A stretch of 64,000 nucleotides of DNA from NCBI GenBank assembly GCA_020637615.1, contig JACKKC010000004.1, forward strand, positions 1-64,000, given 5' to 3'. This DNA comes from Rhodovulum sp. (GTDB lineage Bacteria > Pseudomonadota > Alphaproteobacteria > Rhodobacterales > Rhodobacteraceae). This document shows positions 9,107-18,406 of the stretch, piece by piece. The first letter of the stretch is position 1; every line of letters starts with the position of its first letter. The position numbers were made by a program, and so were the translations under genes. The notes below the pieces were generated by a model. The model was not told where the DNA came from, searched no databases, and was given only the letters and a program-made list of their open reading frames with translations.

Positions 9107-9296
9107 TGCATCTGGCAATGTGACCCCGCTGGCTGGGTTCCGGCTGCGCCTGGCGTCACCCCCCCCGCCCGGCGGGCAGCGCTGAGTAGCGCCCGCCCCG
9201 CCCCCGTCACGCCGAAGGCGTGCCTCCGGCACGACGCGGGCGCTCCGGGGCGGGCGCTGCCCTCGTCTCGTGCCGGGACGGTCGTACCGGGGACAA
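9107..9296 (+). repeat. Structured intergenic repeat, family B copy 2
   Basis: Occupies most of the 421-bp gap between the divergent genes cpaA and tadD. It opens with ATTGCATCTGGC as in copy 1, carries the double-hairpin core at 9208-9232, and ends with GACGGTCGTACCGGG. The last 100 bp before tadD (9300-9397) are less GC-rich and contain TTGGTAACCATTCGGGTTAA, a plausible promoter region for tadD. Confidence 0.7.
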
Positions 9297-9397
9297 GGGA
9301 CTCCGGTTGCGATCGCCTTCCGCTCCGGCGCGACAAGGATTTGGTAACCATTCGGGTTAATATCTGGTGGTCGCACACCAACCGGACAGGACAGGCC

Positions 9398-10186
9398 ATG
9401 GGCGCGACATCAGCACGGGGAAGAAGTCATCTTCTGGCGGCACTCGCCGCGGCGACGTTCCTCACCGCCTGCTCCGGGGGGCCGGGCGCCGGCATCGGCG
9501 GCTCGGGATCCTCGATGAGCCTCGCGGAAAAGGCGATGAGCGCCGGCGACTACGGCACGGCCGCCAATCTCTACCAGCAGGCCTTCGACGCCAATCCGCG
9601 CTCGGTCGATCCGCTGGTCGGGCTGGGGCGGAGCTATACCGGCCTGGGGCAGTTCTCGCGCGCCGAGCAGGCGCTGCTCGAGGCCAATCTGCGCAAGCCG
9701 CGCAATCCCGAGATCCTGCTGGAACTGTCGCGCACCCAGCTCGCCGGCGGCAAGCCGCAGGCGGCGCTGACCAATCTGGAGGTCGCCTCGAAGCGCGCGC
9801 CCAAGAACATCCAGATCACCACGGCGCGGGGAATCGCCCTCGACCGGCTCAGCCGGCACAAGGAGGCGCAGACGGTCTATCGCGAGGGGCTGGCGCGCAA
9901 TCCGACGGATTTCGCCCTGCTCAGCAATCTCGGCCTGTCGCTCGGGCTTTCGGGCCAGACCGACGAGGGCATCCGGATCCTCAGCGAGCTCTCCCGCGAC
10001 AATGCCTCCTCGGCGCGCACCCGCGGCAATCTCGCGCTGGTCTACGGGCTCGCGGGCAAGGACCGCGAGGCGGCGGCGACGCTGTCGCGGGATCTGAGCT
10101 CGCAGCAGGTCCAGAGCAACCTCGCCTATTACCGGGAGCTGCGCGCCCTGCTCAAGCAGGGCAAGCCGATCGGGAACGTGCAGTAA
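9398..10186 (+). CDS. tadD: TadD, TPR lipoprotein of the Flp pilus machine
   Basis: A 262-aa outer-membrane lipoprotein with a basic, hydrophobic signal and lipobox L-T-A-C at Cys24. At least five tetratricopeptide repeats follow (about residues 40-240), for example LAEKAMSAGDYGTAANLYQQ and TARGIALDRLSRHKEAQTVY. TadD acts as a pilotin or assembly factor for the secretin in Tad systems. The ATG at 9398 gives the correct signal peptide. Unusually, it is on the opposite strand to tadC-tadB and is bracketed by a family B repeat upstream and a family A remnant downstream. Confidence 0.87.
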   Translation: MGATSARGRSHLLAALAAATFLTACSGGPGAGIGGSGSSMSLAEKAMSAGDYGTAANLYQQAFDANPRSVDPLVGLGRSYTGLGQFSRAEQALLEANLRKPRNPEILLELSRTQLAGGKPQAALTNLEVASKRAPKNIQITTARGIALDRLSRHKEAQTVYREGLARNPTDFALLSNLGLSLGLSGQTDEGIRILSELSRDNASSARTRGNLALVYGLAGKDREAAATLSRDLSSQQVQSNLAYYRELRALLKQGKPIGNVQ

Positions 10187-10199
10187 AACCGACGAGAGC

Positions 10200-10410
10200 T
10201 TTCGGAAGCGGGCCGCGCTCCGCCCAGCCCGCGTAGCATTCCCCCGGATCGGGAAGCCGAGGCGCCAGTGGCACCTTGCCCGGTCCGGTCGCCCGGCGGC
10301 GCGAGCCGCAGGGCGGGGGAAGTGCAGCATCTTTGTCTTTTGGGAATCGGGATGCGCCGGCGCCTCATGGGGCCGGCGGTTGCAGGAGCGGCGGCGCGCC
10401 CCGCGCGCGG
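10200..10410 (+). repeat. Structured intergenic repeat, family A copy 3, degraded
   Basis: Lies between the convergent ends of tadD and tadC. The GGATCG/CGGTCC outer helix (10246-10251 with 10281-10286) is retained through one G.T wobble relative to copies at 44-84 and 25426-25466. The inner GGCGCC/GGCACC helix has one mismatch. Downstream sequence (CCGGTCGCCCGGCGGCGCGA and GCGGGGGAAGTGCA) still matches the other copies, while the distal hairpins have diverged. It may double as a terminator for the two converging genes. Confidence 0.55.
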
Positions 10411-10414
10411 CCGG

Positions 10415-11374
10415 CTAGTGGTTCATCCCGATGAAATTATCCATGATGTCGAGGATCGCCGGGCCGATCAGCACGATGAAGAGTGCGGGCAGGATGAAGA
10501 GCATCATTGGCACGGTCATGGTCGCCGGCAGCCGGCCCGCCTTCTCCTCGGCCCGCAGCATGCGCTCGGTGCGCTGCTCCTGGCTGAGCACCTTGAAGGC
10601 GCGCGCGAGCGGCGTTCCGTATTTCTCGGCCTGGATCATGGTGTTGACGAAGGCGGCGACCGAGGGGAGCGGCGCGCGGTCGGCGAGGTTCTCGAGCGCC
10701 TGACGGCGTTCGGGCATGAAGCTCAGCTCGAGCGCGGTCTGGTTCAGCTCCTCCCCGAGCACCGAGGACTTGCGGCTCGTCTCGGTCACGACGCGCTTGA
10801 GCGCGGCGTCCGAGGCCAGGCCCGCCTCGGCGCAGATCACCAGCATGTCGAGCGCGTCGGGCAGCGACTTGCGGATGCTCTCGAGCCGCTTCTGCCTTCC
10901 GTTCTTGACGATGATGTCGGGCAGCTTGCTGCCGAGGAGTGCCGCCAGCACGATCGCCCCGGCATCGAAGGCCGGACCGCGGCCGATCGGGTTGAGCCCG
11001 TAGACGTAGAGCGCCGCCGCCGCGAGGAAGACGATCGGCGCCACGAGCTTGAAGAAGGTGTAGATGACGATGGCGTCGCGCGACCGATAGCCCGCGCTGA
11101 CCAGCATGAGCTTCGTCTCCCGGCTCTGGCGGTCCTTCATGATCGAGAAGCGCTTGGTCGAGAGGCGCATGAAATTGACCGCGCCCTGCTGCCAGGCGGA
11201 ATTGCGCGCCGGGCCGGCCGCGCCGGCGGCCCGCCCGCTGCGCCGCCCGACCGCGGATTGCACCCGCTGCTGGCGGGCGCGGCGGTCGAAGAGCATCATG
11301 CCGACGGCCGAAAGGAGAAGCACGCCCGAGAGGCCCGCGGCCAGGACGATGACGACTGCCGGATGAAGCTCCAT
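10415..11374 (-). CDS. tadC: TadC, inner-membrane platform protein
   Basis: A 319-aa T2SS-F family membrane protein, one of two platform subunits of the Flp pilus assembly apparatus. It has an N-terminal membrane segment, paired hydrophobic segments at about residues 105-150, a cytoplasmic T2SS-F domain with conserved LPDALDMLVICAEAGL, and a C-terminal hydrophobic pair ending FILPALFIVLIGPAILDIMDN. It starts 13 bp after tadB and is the last gene in the long cpaB-to-tadC run. Confidence 0.9.
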   Translation of the reverse strand: MELHPAVVIVLAAGLSGVLLLSAVGMMLFDRRARQQRVQSAVGRRSGRAAGAAGPARNSAWQQGAVNFMRLSTKRFSIMKDRQSRETKLMLVSAGYRSRDAIVIYTFFKLVAPIVFLAAAALYVYGLNPIGRGPAFDAGAIVLAALLGSKLPDIIVKNGRQKRLESIRKSLPDALDMLVICAEAGLASDAALKRVVTETSRKSSVLGEELNQTALELSFMPERRQALENLADRAPLPSVAAFVNTMIQAEKYGTPLARAFKVLSQEQRTERMLRAEEKAGRLPATMTVPMMLFILPALFIVLIGPAILDIMDNFIGMNH

Positions 11375-11387
11375 CGGCCCTGCCCTC

Positions 11388-12395
11388 CTAGATCTCGAAC
11401 TGGGTCATGCGCCACATCACGAAGGCGCCGATGCCGATGCTGCCCGCGCCCACCATCAGCATGTTCTGGCCGCGCGGATCGGTGAATAGCGGCATCACGT
11501 AATCGGGGCTCATCAGGGTGAGCAGGCCGAGCATGACGAAGGGCAGCGCGCCGATGATCAGGGCGGAGGCCTTGGCCTCGGAGGAGATCGCCTTGATCTT
11601 GAGCTTCATGCGCTCGCGCTGGCGCAGGAGATCGGCGAGATTGCCGAGCGCCTCGGCGAGGCTGCCGCCGGTCTCCATCTGGATGGTGATCGAGATCGCG
11701 AGGAAATCCATCTCCGGCCGGTCGATCACCCGCGCGGTGCGCCAGAGCGCCTGGTCGATCGGCTCGCCGAGCGCGACCCGCTCGCTGATCGCGAGGAAAT
11801 AGCCGCCGAGCGGATCCTCGTATTCCTGGCCGACGGTCCCGATGCATTCGATGACCGGGAGGCCCGACCGGATGCCGCGGATGATGGTGTCGAGCCCGTT
11901 CGGCAGCTGCTTCATGAAGCGGTTGGCGACCATGTTGCCGCGGAGCTTGACGAAGGCGTCCACGAGGAACATGCCGATGAAGAGCGACGGGATGACGAGG
12001 AGCGCCGGCGGGAAATCCGTCGTCAGCGTGGCGATGGTCCCGGCGATGCCCGCCACGATCAGCGAGATGATGACGAAGGCGCCGATCGAGAGCTTCATGC
12101 CGGCGCGCTTGATGTTGGCGCGCAGCCGGGTGGTGTTGAGCAGCGGCACGAAGCGCGAGAGCGCGTCGGTCAGGGTGACGAAGACGCTGGTGTCCTCCTT
12201 GTGCCGAAGGAGCGCCATCCGCGCGTCGTCGAGGTCGAGCTTGCCCGACATGCGCTTGCGCCCGACCCGGCCGAGGCGCTTGCGGTGCCGGTGCCTGGCC
12301 TCGAGCACCACCGAGATCACGAAGAGGCCCAGCCCGACGATCACCGCCACCGAAAGGACGAAGATGCCGGCAACGAAGATCAGGTTGCTCGGCAT
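11388..12395 (-). CDS. tadB: TadB, inner-membrane platform protein
   Basis: A 335-aa T2SS-F family membrane protein and partner of TadC. It has an N-terminal hydrophobic segment (residues 4-30), a basic linker RHRHRKRLGRVGRKR, and the F-domain motif LPNGLDTIIRGIRSGLPVIE near residue 170, as in other TadB proteins. The ATG at 12395 follows a GGAGG ribosome binding site and overlaps the cpaF stop by 16 bases, so the two are translationally coupled. Confidence 0.9.
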   Translation of the reverse strand: MPSNLIFVAGIFVLSVAVIVGLGLFVISVVLEARHRHRKRLGRVGRKRMSGKLDLDDARMALLRHKEDTSVFVTLTDALSRFVPLLNTTRLRANIKRAGMKLSIGAFVIISLIVAGIAGTIATLTTDFPPALLVIPSLFIGMFLVDAFVKLRGNMVANRFMKQLPNGLDTIIRGIRSGLPVIECIGTVGQEYEDPLGGYFLAISERVALGEPIDQALWRTARVIDRPEMDFLAISITIQMETGGSLAEALGNLADLLRQRERMKLKIKAISSEAKASALIIGALPFVMLGLLTLMSPDYVMPLFTDPRGQNMLMVGAGSIGIGAFVMWRMTQFEI

Positions 12396-14005
12396 CCCAT
12401 CGCCTCCATCAGCCGGGCGCCCAGCCCGAAATATTCCGCGCGCGGCATGAAATGCGGGCGCAGGTTGCTGCATTCGTGGTGGCCGAGCAGGCTGCCGTCG
12501 TTGCCCTCGCCCTCGTAGACGAACTTGAAGAGGTCCTGGGTGGTGACGACCTCGCCCTCCATGCCGGTGATCTCGGTCACCTGGGTGATGCGCCGCTTGC
12601 CGTCGCGCATGCGGCTGATCTGGACGATCATGTGGACCGCCGACTGGATCTGCTCGCGCACCGCCTCGGCCGGCAGCTTGAAGCCCGACATCGCCACCAT
12701 GTTCTCCAGCCGCGTCAGCGCGTCGCGGGGCGTGTTGGAGTGGATCGTGCCCATGGAGCCGTCGTGGCCGGTGTTCATGGCCTGGAGCATGTCGATGGCT
12801 TCCTCGCCGCGGATCTCGCCGACGATGATGCGGTCGGGACGCATGCGCAGCGCGTTCTTGAGCAGGTGGCGCATGGTGATCTCGCCCTCGCCCTCGATAT
12901 TGGCGGGCCGGGTCTCGAGGCGGACCACATGCGGCTGCTGCAGCTGCAGCTCGGCCGCGTCCTCGATGGTGATGGTGCGCTCGCCGTGGTCGATCATCCG
13001 GCTCATGGCGTTGAGCAGCGTCGTCTTGCCCGAGCCGGTACCGCCGGAGATCAGGATGTTGAGCCGCGCGCGGCCCGCGATCTTCAGCACCGTCGCCATG
13101 TCCGTCGAGATGTTGCCCTGGCGCGCCATCACGTCGAGCGTGATCTCCTTCTTGGAGAACTTGCGGATGGCGATGGTCGGGCCGTCGATGGCGAGCGGCG
13201 GGATGATGATGTTGACGCGGCTGCCGTCCTTGAGGCGCGCGTCGACCAGCGGCACCGATTCGTCGACGCGGCGGCCGACCTCGGTAACGATCCGGGTCGC
13301 CACGTGGATGACATGCGGGTCGTCGCGGAACTGCACGTCCGTGAGTTCGAGCTTGCCCTTGCGCTCCACATAGACCTGGTGCGGGCCGTTGACCATGATG
13401 TCGGTCACGGTCTCGTCGGCCAAGAGCGGCTCGAGCGGGCCGAGGCCGACCATGTCGTCGACGAGCAGGCGCACGATGTTGCGCAGCTCGGCCGCGTTCA
13501 GCTGGATGCGCAGGTCGACGATGATCTCCTCGACGATCTCCGCGATCTGGGCGCGCAGCTGGTCGGGCCCGAGCGAGGAGGCGACCGAGATGTCGATGCG
13601 CTGCATCAGGAGCGGCATCACCTGCGCCTTGACCTGGAGCGAGCGCTTGTTCTTGGCGTCCGGCGCGTTCCTGGACTCGGGCTCCGCCAGCGGGTCGGCG
13701 AGCGGATCCTCCTCGGGCTCCTCGGGGGCCTCGGGCTGGCTGGCGGCGAGGCGCTCGGCGTTCAGCACCTCGACCACCTCGCGCAGCATCTGCCGCTGCT
13801 CGAGGATCGTCGGCTTCTCGTCCCGCGCCGCCACCAGGGATTCGAGGACGTCGTTGGCCATCTCCGCGAGCTGCATCGGATTGGAGGCGGCGAGCCCCTC
13901 CGCCCCGAGCGCCTGGCGGATGCGCTCGGTCGCCGCCGAACGCAGCACCGAAAGCGCGCCCTCGGAAGGGGCGACCCCGCCCCGCTCGAATCCGTCGTCC
14001 ATCAT
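12380..14005 (-). CDS. cpaF: CpaF/TadA secretion ATPase
   Basis: A 541-aa cytoplasmic ATPase that powers Flp pilus extension and probably retraction. The N-terminal region (1-130) contains a Glu/Pro-rich linker. The catalytic core carries Walker A GGTGSGKTT at 321-329, an Asp-box segment TITIEDAAELQL, and Walker B IIVGEIRGEE at 393-402, followed by GTIHSNTPRDAL. It is somewhat longer than many CpaF proteins because of the N-terminal extension. It begins 3 bp after cpaE ends. Confidence 0.93.
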   Translation of the reverse strand: MMDDGFERGGVAPSEGALSVLRSAATERIRQALGAEGLAASNPMQLAEMANDVLESLVAARDEKPTILEQRQMLREVVEVLNAERLAASQPEAPEEPEEDPLADPLAEPESRNAPDAKNKRSLQVKAQVMPLLMQRIDISVASSLGPDQLRAQIAEIVEEIIVDLRIQLNAAELRNIVRLLVDDMVGLGPLEPLLADETVTDIMVNGPHQVYVERKGKLELTDVQFRDDPHVIHVATRIVTEVGRRVDESVPLVDARLKDGSRVNIIIPPLAIDGPTIAIRKFSKKEITLDVMARQGNISTDMATVLKIAGRARLNILISGGTGSGKTTLLNAMSRMIDHGERTITIEDAAELQLQQPHVVRLETRPANIEGEGEITMRHLLKNALRMRPDRIIVGEIRGEEAIDMLQAMNTGHDGSMGTIHSNTPRDALTRLENMVAMSGFKLPAEAVREQIQSAVHMIVQISRMRDGKRRITQVTEITGMEGEVVTTQDLFKFVYEGEGNDGSLLGHHECSNLRPHFMPRAEYFGLGARLMEAMGCRAT

Positions 14006-14008
14006 CCC

Positions 14009-15226
14009 TTAGGCCTTCTTGAGCCGGCGCCTGAAGAACGAGACCTGCTTGGCCTCCTCCGGCACGCCGGCGAGTTCGATGCAGAACTTGTGCAGGTCCG
14101 ACACCATCTTGTGCTTGGGATCGGCCGCGACCAGCGGGCGCCCCTTGAGGCTCGCCGCCGCCATCGCCTTGGAATCCATGGCGAAGACGCAGCGCAGCTT
14201 GGCCTCCATGCCGGCCTCGAATTCCTTGGCCGTCACGTCGGGCTTCGGCGCCACCTGGTTGGCGACCACATGGATCTTCGCCTGCCGGTTCCGGGTCTGG
14301 AGCAGCTTGGACAGGCGGTTGGCGTCCCGGAGGGATTGCAGCGTGAGCTCGGCGACGATCACGATGTCGTCGAAGCGCGAGAAGAGCGCCGGCTCGCGCA
14401 TCACGAAATGCCGCGGCAGGTCGAGCACCGACATGTCGAAATTCGCCCGCATCGTGTCGGCGAGCATGAGGACCTTGTCGTCGCTCATGCGGACGGTGTC
14501 GTCGAAGGCCTCCTCGGTCGCGAGGACGTGCAGGCCGCGCCCGACCTTGGCCATGGCGTTCTGCAGGAAGACCTCGTCGACCCGCTCGGGATCGTCGAAG
14601 GCCTCGCGCAGCCCGCGCGTCGGCTCGATGTCGAGCGAGAGCGCGATGCTGCCGGCGTAGATGTCCATGTCGACGAGCGCCGTCCGGCGGCTCAGCTTCT
14701 CGGACATGATCCAGGCGGTGTTGATCGCGAGCGTCGTGGTGCCCACGCCGCCGCGGCAGCCGAGGAAGCCGACCACCCTGCCCTGGGCGGTGATCCCGTC
14801 GCTCGATTGCTCGAGGCGCACGAAGATCTCGCCGAGCATGTCGGCGTCGATCGGCTTGACCAGGTAGTCGCGCGCGCCGGTGCGCATGATCCGGCGGAAG
14901 TAGTTCACGTCGTTGACGCTGCCCAGGACCATCACCTGCGAGCCGAGCCGGGCGAGCTCGGTCAGGCCCTGCTCGACCTCCTCGATCGGCAGGCCCTCGA
15001 CATCGACGATCATGAAGCGCGGCGGCGGCGCCACCCCGAGCAGGCGCAGCGCCGTGGCGAGGCCGCCCTTGCGGATGCTCGAGGTCGACCAGCTGCGCTG
15101 CTGCGCGATCGTGGTCGCCGCCGACTGGGAGCCGTCGTCGGTGAGATAGGCGGCGAAGGGCTCACGGGCCGAGGAATCGTCCTCGAAGACCATGCCGCGG
15201 GCGGGTGCTGTCGCTGAGTTTGCCAT
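14009..15226 (-). CDS. cpaE: CpaE/TadZ pilus localisation ATPase
   Basis: A 405-aa MinD/ParA-like protein that positions the Tad machine at the pole. An N-terminal receiver-like domain (about residues 70-165, MIVDVEGLPIEEV and ARDYLVKPID) is followed by the P-loop region GCRGGVGTTTLA. This is a variant of the deviant Walker A in which Thr replaces the second Lys, as often seen in CpaE. The VDMDIYAGS strand follows. A polybasic tail, FFRRRLKK, ends the protein. Spacing to cpaD and cpaF is a few bases, indicating one transcript. Confidence 0.88.
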   Translation of the reverse strand: MANSATAPARGMVFEDDSSAREPFAAYLTDDGSQSAATTIAQQRSWSTSSIRKGGLATALRLLGVAPPPRFMIVDVEGLPIEEVEQGLTELARLGSQVMVLGSVNDVNYFRRIMRTGARDYLVKPIDADMLGEIFVRLEQSSDGITAQGRVVGFLGCRGGVGTTTLAINTAWIMSEKLSRRTALVDMDIYAGSIALSLDIEPTRGLREAFDDPERVDEVFLQNAMAKVGRGLHVLATEEAFDDTVRMSDDKVLMLADTMRANFDMSVLDLPRHFVMREPALFSRFDDIVIVAELTLQSLRDANRLSKLLQTRNRQAKIHVVANQVAPKPDVTAKEFEAGMEAKLRCVFAMDSKAMAAASLKGRPLVAADPKHKMVSDLHKFCIELAGVPEEAKQVSFFRRRLKKA

Positions 15227-15232
15227 GGCGGT

Positions 15233-15904
15233 TCAATTGCCGATCATCGAGACGAGCGGATCGGGCTCCTTGATCTGGTCGAGCCGGTAGCGTTCGACCG
15301 CGGCGCCGGCGGCATTGGCCTCCGAGCCGCGGAGCACGCGGGGATTGATCAGGTCCTGGGGCCTGGCCGCCATGTTGGCGAGATTGAGCGCGTTCGAGCA
15401 GCCGGTCGGCGGCTCCGCCGCGGCGTCCTCCGGCGTCCAGGTGTCGGGCGCCGGGGTCGGGCACATCACCCGGAACCGGCCGTTGCGCACGACCTCCACC
15501 AGCGCCGCGTCGAAGCGCCCGGCGCCGAGCGGGCTCGCGGGGCTGCCGAGGACCTGGACGCGCGCCGGGGTGCCCGCGACCGCGGCTGCGGCAGTGGCGA
15601 CCCGCGCCTGGTCGAGCGTCTCGTTGCCGGTGATCCCGAGCCGCACGAAGATGTCGTCCCCGGCCCGGAGCCCGAGCGTGGAGAGCGTGTCCTGCATCCA
15701 GATCAGCTCGCCGCTCGCCAGATCCGCGCCGCCGGCCTGGAACTTCAGCTCGTAGAAGCGCTCGGAAGGACCGATGTTGTAGCTCGACTTGGCGACATAG
15801 GGCACCGTGCCGGTTTCGCAGCCGGCCAGCGCGGTCAGCGCCGCGACGGCGAGCCCGCCGAGGAGCGCCCGCGTCGGGCGCCGCATGGATGTGGTTCTCG
15901 ACAT
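15233..15904 (-). CDS. cpaD: CpaD, pilus assembly lipoprotein
   Basis: A 223-aa periplasmic or outer-membrane lipoprotein. The signal sequence ends in lipobox L-A-G-C, with TGTVPYVAKSSYNIG after the Cys. The rest fits the CpaD family, thought to stabilise the CpaC secretin. The ATG at 15904 is preferred to a GTG at 15931 (which overlaps the cpaC stop) because it follows a strong GGGAGG site. Confidence 0.84.
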   Translation of the reverse strand: MSRTTSMRRPTRALLGGLAVAALTALAGCETGTVPYVAKSSYNIGPSERFYELKFQAGGADLASGELIWMQDTLSTLGLRAGDDIFVRLGITGNETLDQARVATAAAAVAGTPARVQVLGSPASPLGAGRFDAALVEVVRNGRFRVMCPTPAPDTWTPEDAAAEPPTGCSNALNLANMAARPQDLINPRVLRGSEANAAGAAVERYRLDQIKEPDPLVSMIGN

Positions 15905-15927
15905 CTCGTGCAACCTCCCGATACCCG

Positions 15928-17295
15928 TCACTCGAACACGAAGCCGGACGACCCGTAGAGCCGGCGCTTGCCGATCCGGTTCTGCACCTGGGTCACGTTG
16001 GCGCGGTTGCCCTGGAAACGGCCGAGCATGATGCGCTCGAAGTCGTTGGGCGGCACGTAGCTGTCGACCGGGGTGGCGACCTTGCGCGCCGTGGTCGGGC
16101 TGACGATGACCGGGGTGACGATGATCACGAGCTCGGTCTGTCCGCGCTTGAAGCCGGTGGACTTGAAGAGTGCGCCGAGCACCGGGACGTTGCCGAGCCC
16201 CGGCATCTGGGCGGCGTTCTGCGCGGAGTTCTTCTGCATCAGCCCGGCGATGGCGAAGCTCTGCCCGCTGGCGAGATCGACCGTCGTCTCGGCGCGGCGG
16301 GCCACGAGCGAGGGCACGCTGGCCTCGTTCGCGAAGCTCAGGTCGCTGACTTCGGTCGCGACCTTCAGGCTGATCCGGTTGCCGTCGAGCACCGTCGGCG
16401 TGAAGTTCAGGGCGATGCCGTAGTCCTTGAACTCGACATTGGTGCCGTTGTCGCTGACGGTGGAATAGGGATATTCGCCGCCCGCGAGGAAGTTCGCCGT
16501 CTCGCCCGAGCGCGCCGTGAGGTTCGGCTCGGCGAGGATCGTCACCATGCCCTCCTCCGAGAGCGCCTGCAGCAGCACGTCGACATTGAGCCGCGGCGCG
16601 CTGTAGCTGACGCTGGCGCCGTAGCCGTCCGGGCCGACCGACGGGTTGCCGCCGCCGACGAAGCCGTACTGGAACTTGCCGTCCGAGCTCACGCCGATGG
16701 CGCCCCAGCGGATGCCGAGCTGCCGGTCGACGTTGCGGTTGACCTCGGCGATGCGGACCTGGAGGTTGACCTGGGTCGGCGCGGCCACGGTCATCCGATT
16801 GACCACCTGCCCGATGTCGTCGACGAACTGCGCCGCGACCTGCATCACGTCGGCCGCCTGCTGCGGGGTGTCGACGGCGCCGGTGATGACCAGGGACTGG
16901 TCCACGGTCGTCGCCGTCACGTTCTGGCCGGGCGCCACGCGCCGGAAGCCCTCGGTGATCGCCGCATTGTTGTGGGTGACCTTGATGACGGCCGACATGA
17001 GCACGTCGTCGTTGTCGTCGACGGCGAAGAGCGTGGTCTCGCCGACGCCGATCCCGGTGAGATAGAGCAGGCGCGGCGATTTCACCTCGACATCGGCGAC
17101 CTCGGGGTTCGCCACGAAGAGGCTGGTAAACTCGCTGTCCACCTTGATCAGTTGGCCGGTTCCGACGGTGAGGGACACGTCCTGTTCCGTCTCCGGCTTG
17201 ACCAGTTCGAAGCTCTGGGCCGGAATGGTGCAGAACACCGGCTGAAGAAGCAGCGCCGCAAGGATCGCGGACGCGCGAATGTGGGGTCTGTTCAC
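15928..17295 (-). CDS. cpaC: CpaC/RcpA secretin
   Basis: The outer-membrane secretin of the Flp pilus, 455 aa from the GTG start used here. The signal peptide RASAILAALLLQPVFCTIPAQS is followed by an N-terminal pilus domain (VGTGQLIKVDSEFTSLFVANPEVADV), a BON-like segment and the secretin domain with the signature LVARRAETTVDLASGQSFAI. The GTG at 17295 follows CGGAGAC. An ATG at 17343 would overlap cpaB by 23 bases and spoil the signal peptide. Confidence 0.88.
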   Translation of the reverse strand: MNRPHIRASAILAALLLQPVFCTIPAQSFELVKPETEQDVSLTVGTGQLIKVDSEFTSLFVANPEVADVEVKSPRLLYLTGIGVGETTLFAVDDNDDVLMSAVIKVTHNNAAITEGFRRVAPGQNVTATTVDQSLVITGAVDTPQQAADVMQVAAQFVDDIGQVVNRMTVAAPTQVNLQVRIAEVNRNVDRQLGIRWGAIGVSSDGKFQYGFVGGGNPSVGPDGYGASVSYSAPRLNVDVLLQALSEEGMVTILAEPNLTARSGETANFLAGGEYPYSTVSDNGTNVEFKDYGIALNFTPTVLDGNRISLKVATEVSDLSFANEASVPSLVARRAETTVDLASGQSFAIAGLMQKNSAQNAAQMPGLGNVPVLGALFKSTGFKRGQTELVIIVTPVIVSPTTARKVATPVDSYVPPNDFERIMLGRFQGNRANVTQVQNRIGKRRLYGSSGFVFE

Positions 17296-17320
17296 TGCTC
17301 GGTCTCCGTTGCGTTCCGTT

Positions 17321-18361
17321 CTAGTCCGCGGCGGGTGCGGCATCCGCCTCCGCGGCGAGGTCGATGGCGCCGATCGCGACGGCGCGGGTGGCGGTACCGC
17401 GCACGATCTGGACGCGCGCCATCCGGTCCTGGATCGGGACCGGGCTGCCGGGGGTGGCGCCGGCCGCGACGGGCGCGGTCGAGGCGGCCACCTCCCGGCG
17501 CAGAAGCGAGGTCACGTCCGAATCGAGGGTGAGCTTGCGCGGGTCGAGCCGGGTCAGGCCGGCGGCGAGCCGCGAGGCGCTCGTCAGCCCGAGCGGCTCG
17601 GTCATCGCCTCGCCGGTGCCGGCCTCCGCGACCTCGTCACCGCCGTCGCGCACCGAGTTCAGGACCAGCGAGAGGTCGCCGAGCGTCGTGGCGAGCGTGA
17701 TCACCTCGGCCTGCTCGGGCGTCACCTCGAGGGTGGCGGTGCGGGCGACAGGCGGGGGCACCAGGTTGCCGGTCTTCTCGTCGATCGTCTGGCTCGCGTC
17801 CAGGCGCTGGTCGAGAGCCAGGACGCGGAGGTTCCGCACCATCGTCTCGCTGGCGCGGATGTCGCGCTCGGCGTCGATGACGTCGCCGGCGACGGAATAG
17901 GTCAGAATGATGTCCACCCGGTCGCCGGGCAGGATCAGGCCGCTGAGCCCTGCCACTTCGCCGATCGGGATGGCGATGGCGCGCTTGCCCTGCGGCAGGA
18001 CCGCAGCCAGAAACCCGCGTTCGCCGGGCTGGACGATCGCCGAGCGGGCGAGCGGCACGCCCTTCGGCAGCACCTGCCGGGCGACGCTGCCCGTCAGGAA
18101 TTCTGCGCCGGCGTCGTCGGCCACGATCATCTCGGGCGTGACGAGCGATTCGCCGACCGCCATCCGCCCGAGCTGCTCGGGGCGGAGGATCGATCCGGCG
18201 GCCAGTTCGACCGCCGGAACGAAGACTTCCTTCGTCTTCGGGGCCTGGGCCACAGCCGGCGTGTCGACCGCCTGCACCGGCGTTCCGAGCGCCTGGAACA
18301 GGTAGAAGCCGGTTCCGCCTGCCGCGACCAGGGCCGCGAAGATGAAAAGGAAGATGCGCAT
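17321..18361 (-). CDS. cpaB: CpaB/RcpC pilus assembly protein
   Basis: A 346-aa periplasmic protein anchored by one N-terminal segment (MRIFLFIFAALVAAGGTGFYLF). A SAF domain covers about residues 45-110 (VPAVELAAGSILRPEQLGRM) and an RcpC-type domain follows (GKRAIAIPIGEVAGLSGLILPGDRVDI). CpaB connects the inner-membrane complex with the secretin. It is the first machine gene after flp1, 45 bp downstream of the pilin stop. Confidence 0.88.
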   Translation of the reverse strand: MRIFLFIFAALVAAGGTGFYLFQALGTPVQAVDTPAVAQAPKTKEVFVPAVELAAGSILRPEQLGRMAVGESLVTPEMIVADDAGAEFLTGSVARQVLPKGVPLARSAIVQPGERGFLAAVLPQGKRAIAIPIGEVAGLSGLILPGDRVDIILTYSVAGDVIDAERDIRASETMVRNLRVLALDQRLDASQTIDEKTGNLVPPPVARTATLEVTPEQAEVITLATTLGDLSLVLNSVRDGGDEVAEAGTGEAMTEPLGLTSASRLAAGLTRLDPRKLTLDSDVTSLLRREVAASTAPVAAGATPGSPVPIQDRMARVQIVRGTATRAVAIGAIDLAAEADAAPAAD

Positions 18362-18406
18362 GTGAAGCGACCCCTCGGTTAGGGATTGGCCGGTGCGGTG
18401 CCGCGA

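Noticed and set aside
10060..10330. Minus-strand frame across the end of tadD
   Set aside because: Antisense to tadD repeats and the family A remnant; no independent support.
12452..15217. A 921-codon plus-strand open frame
   Set aside because: Antisense to cpaF and cpaE, which have complete family motifs. It is rich in Asp, His, Arg and Gly repeats of the kind produced by GC-rich antisense reading.
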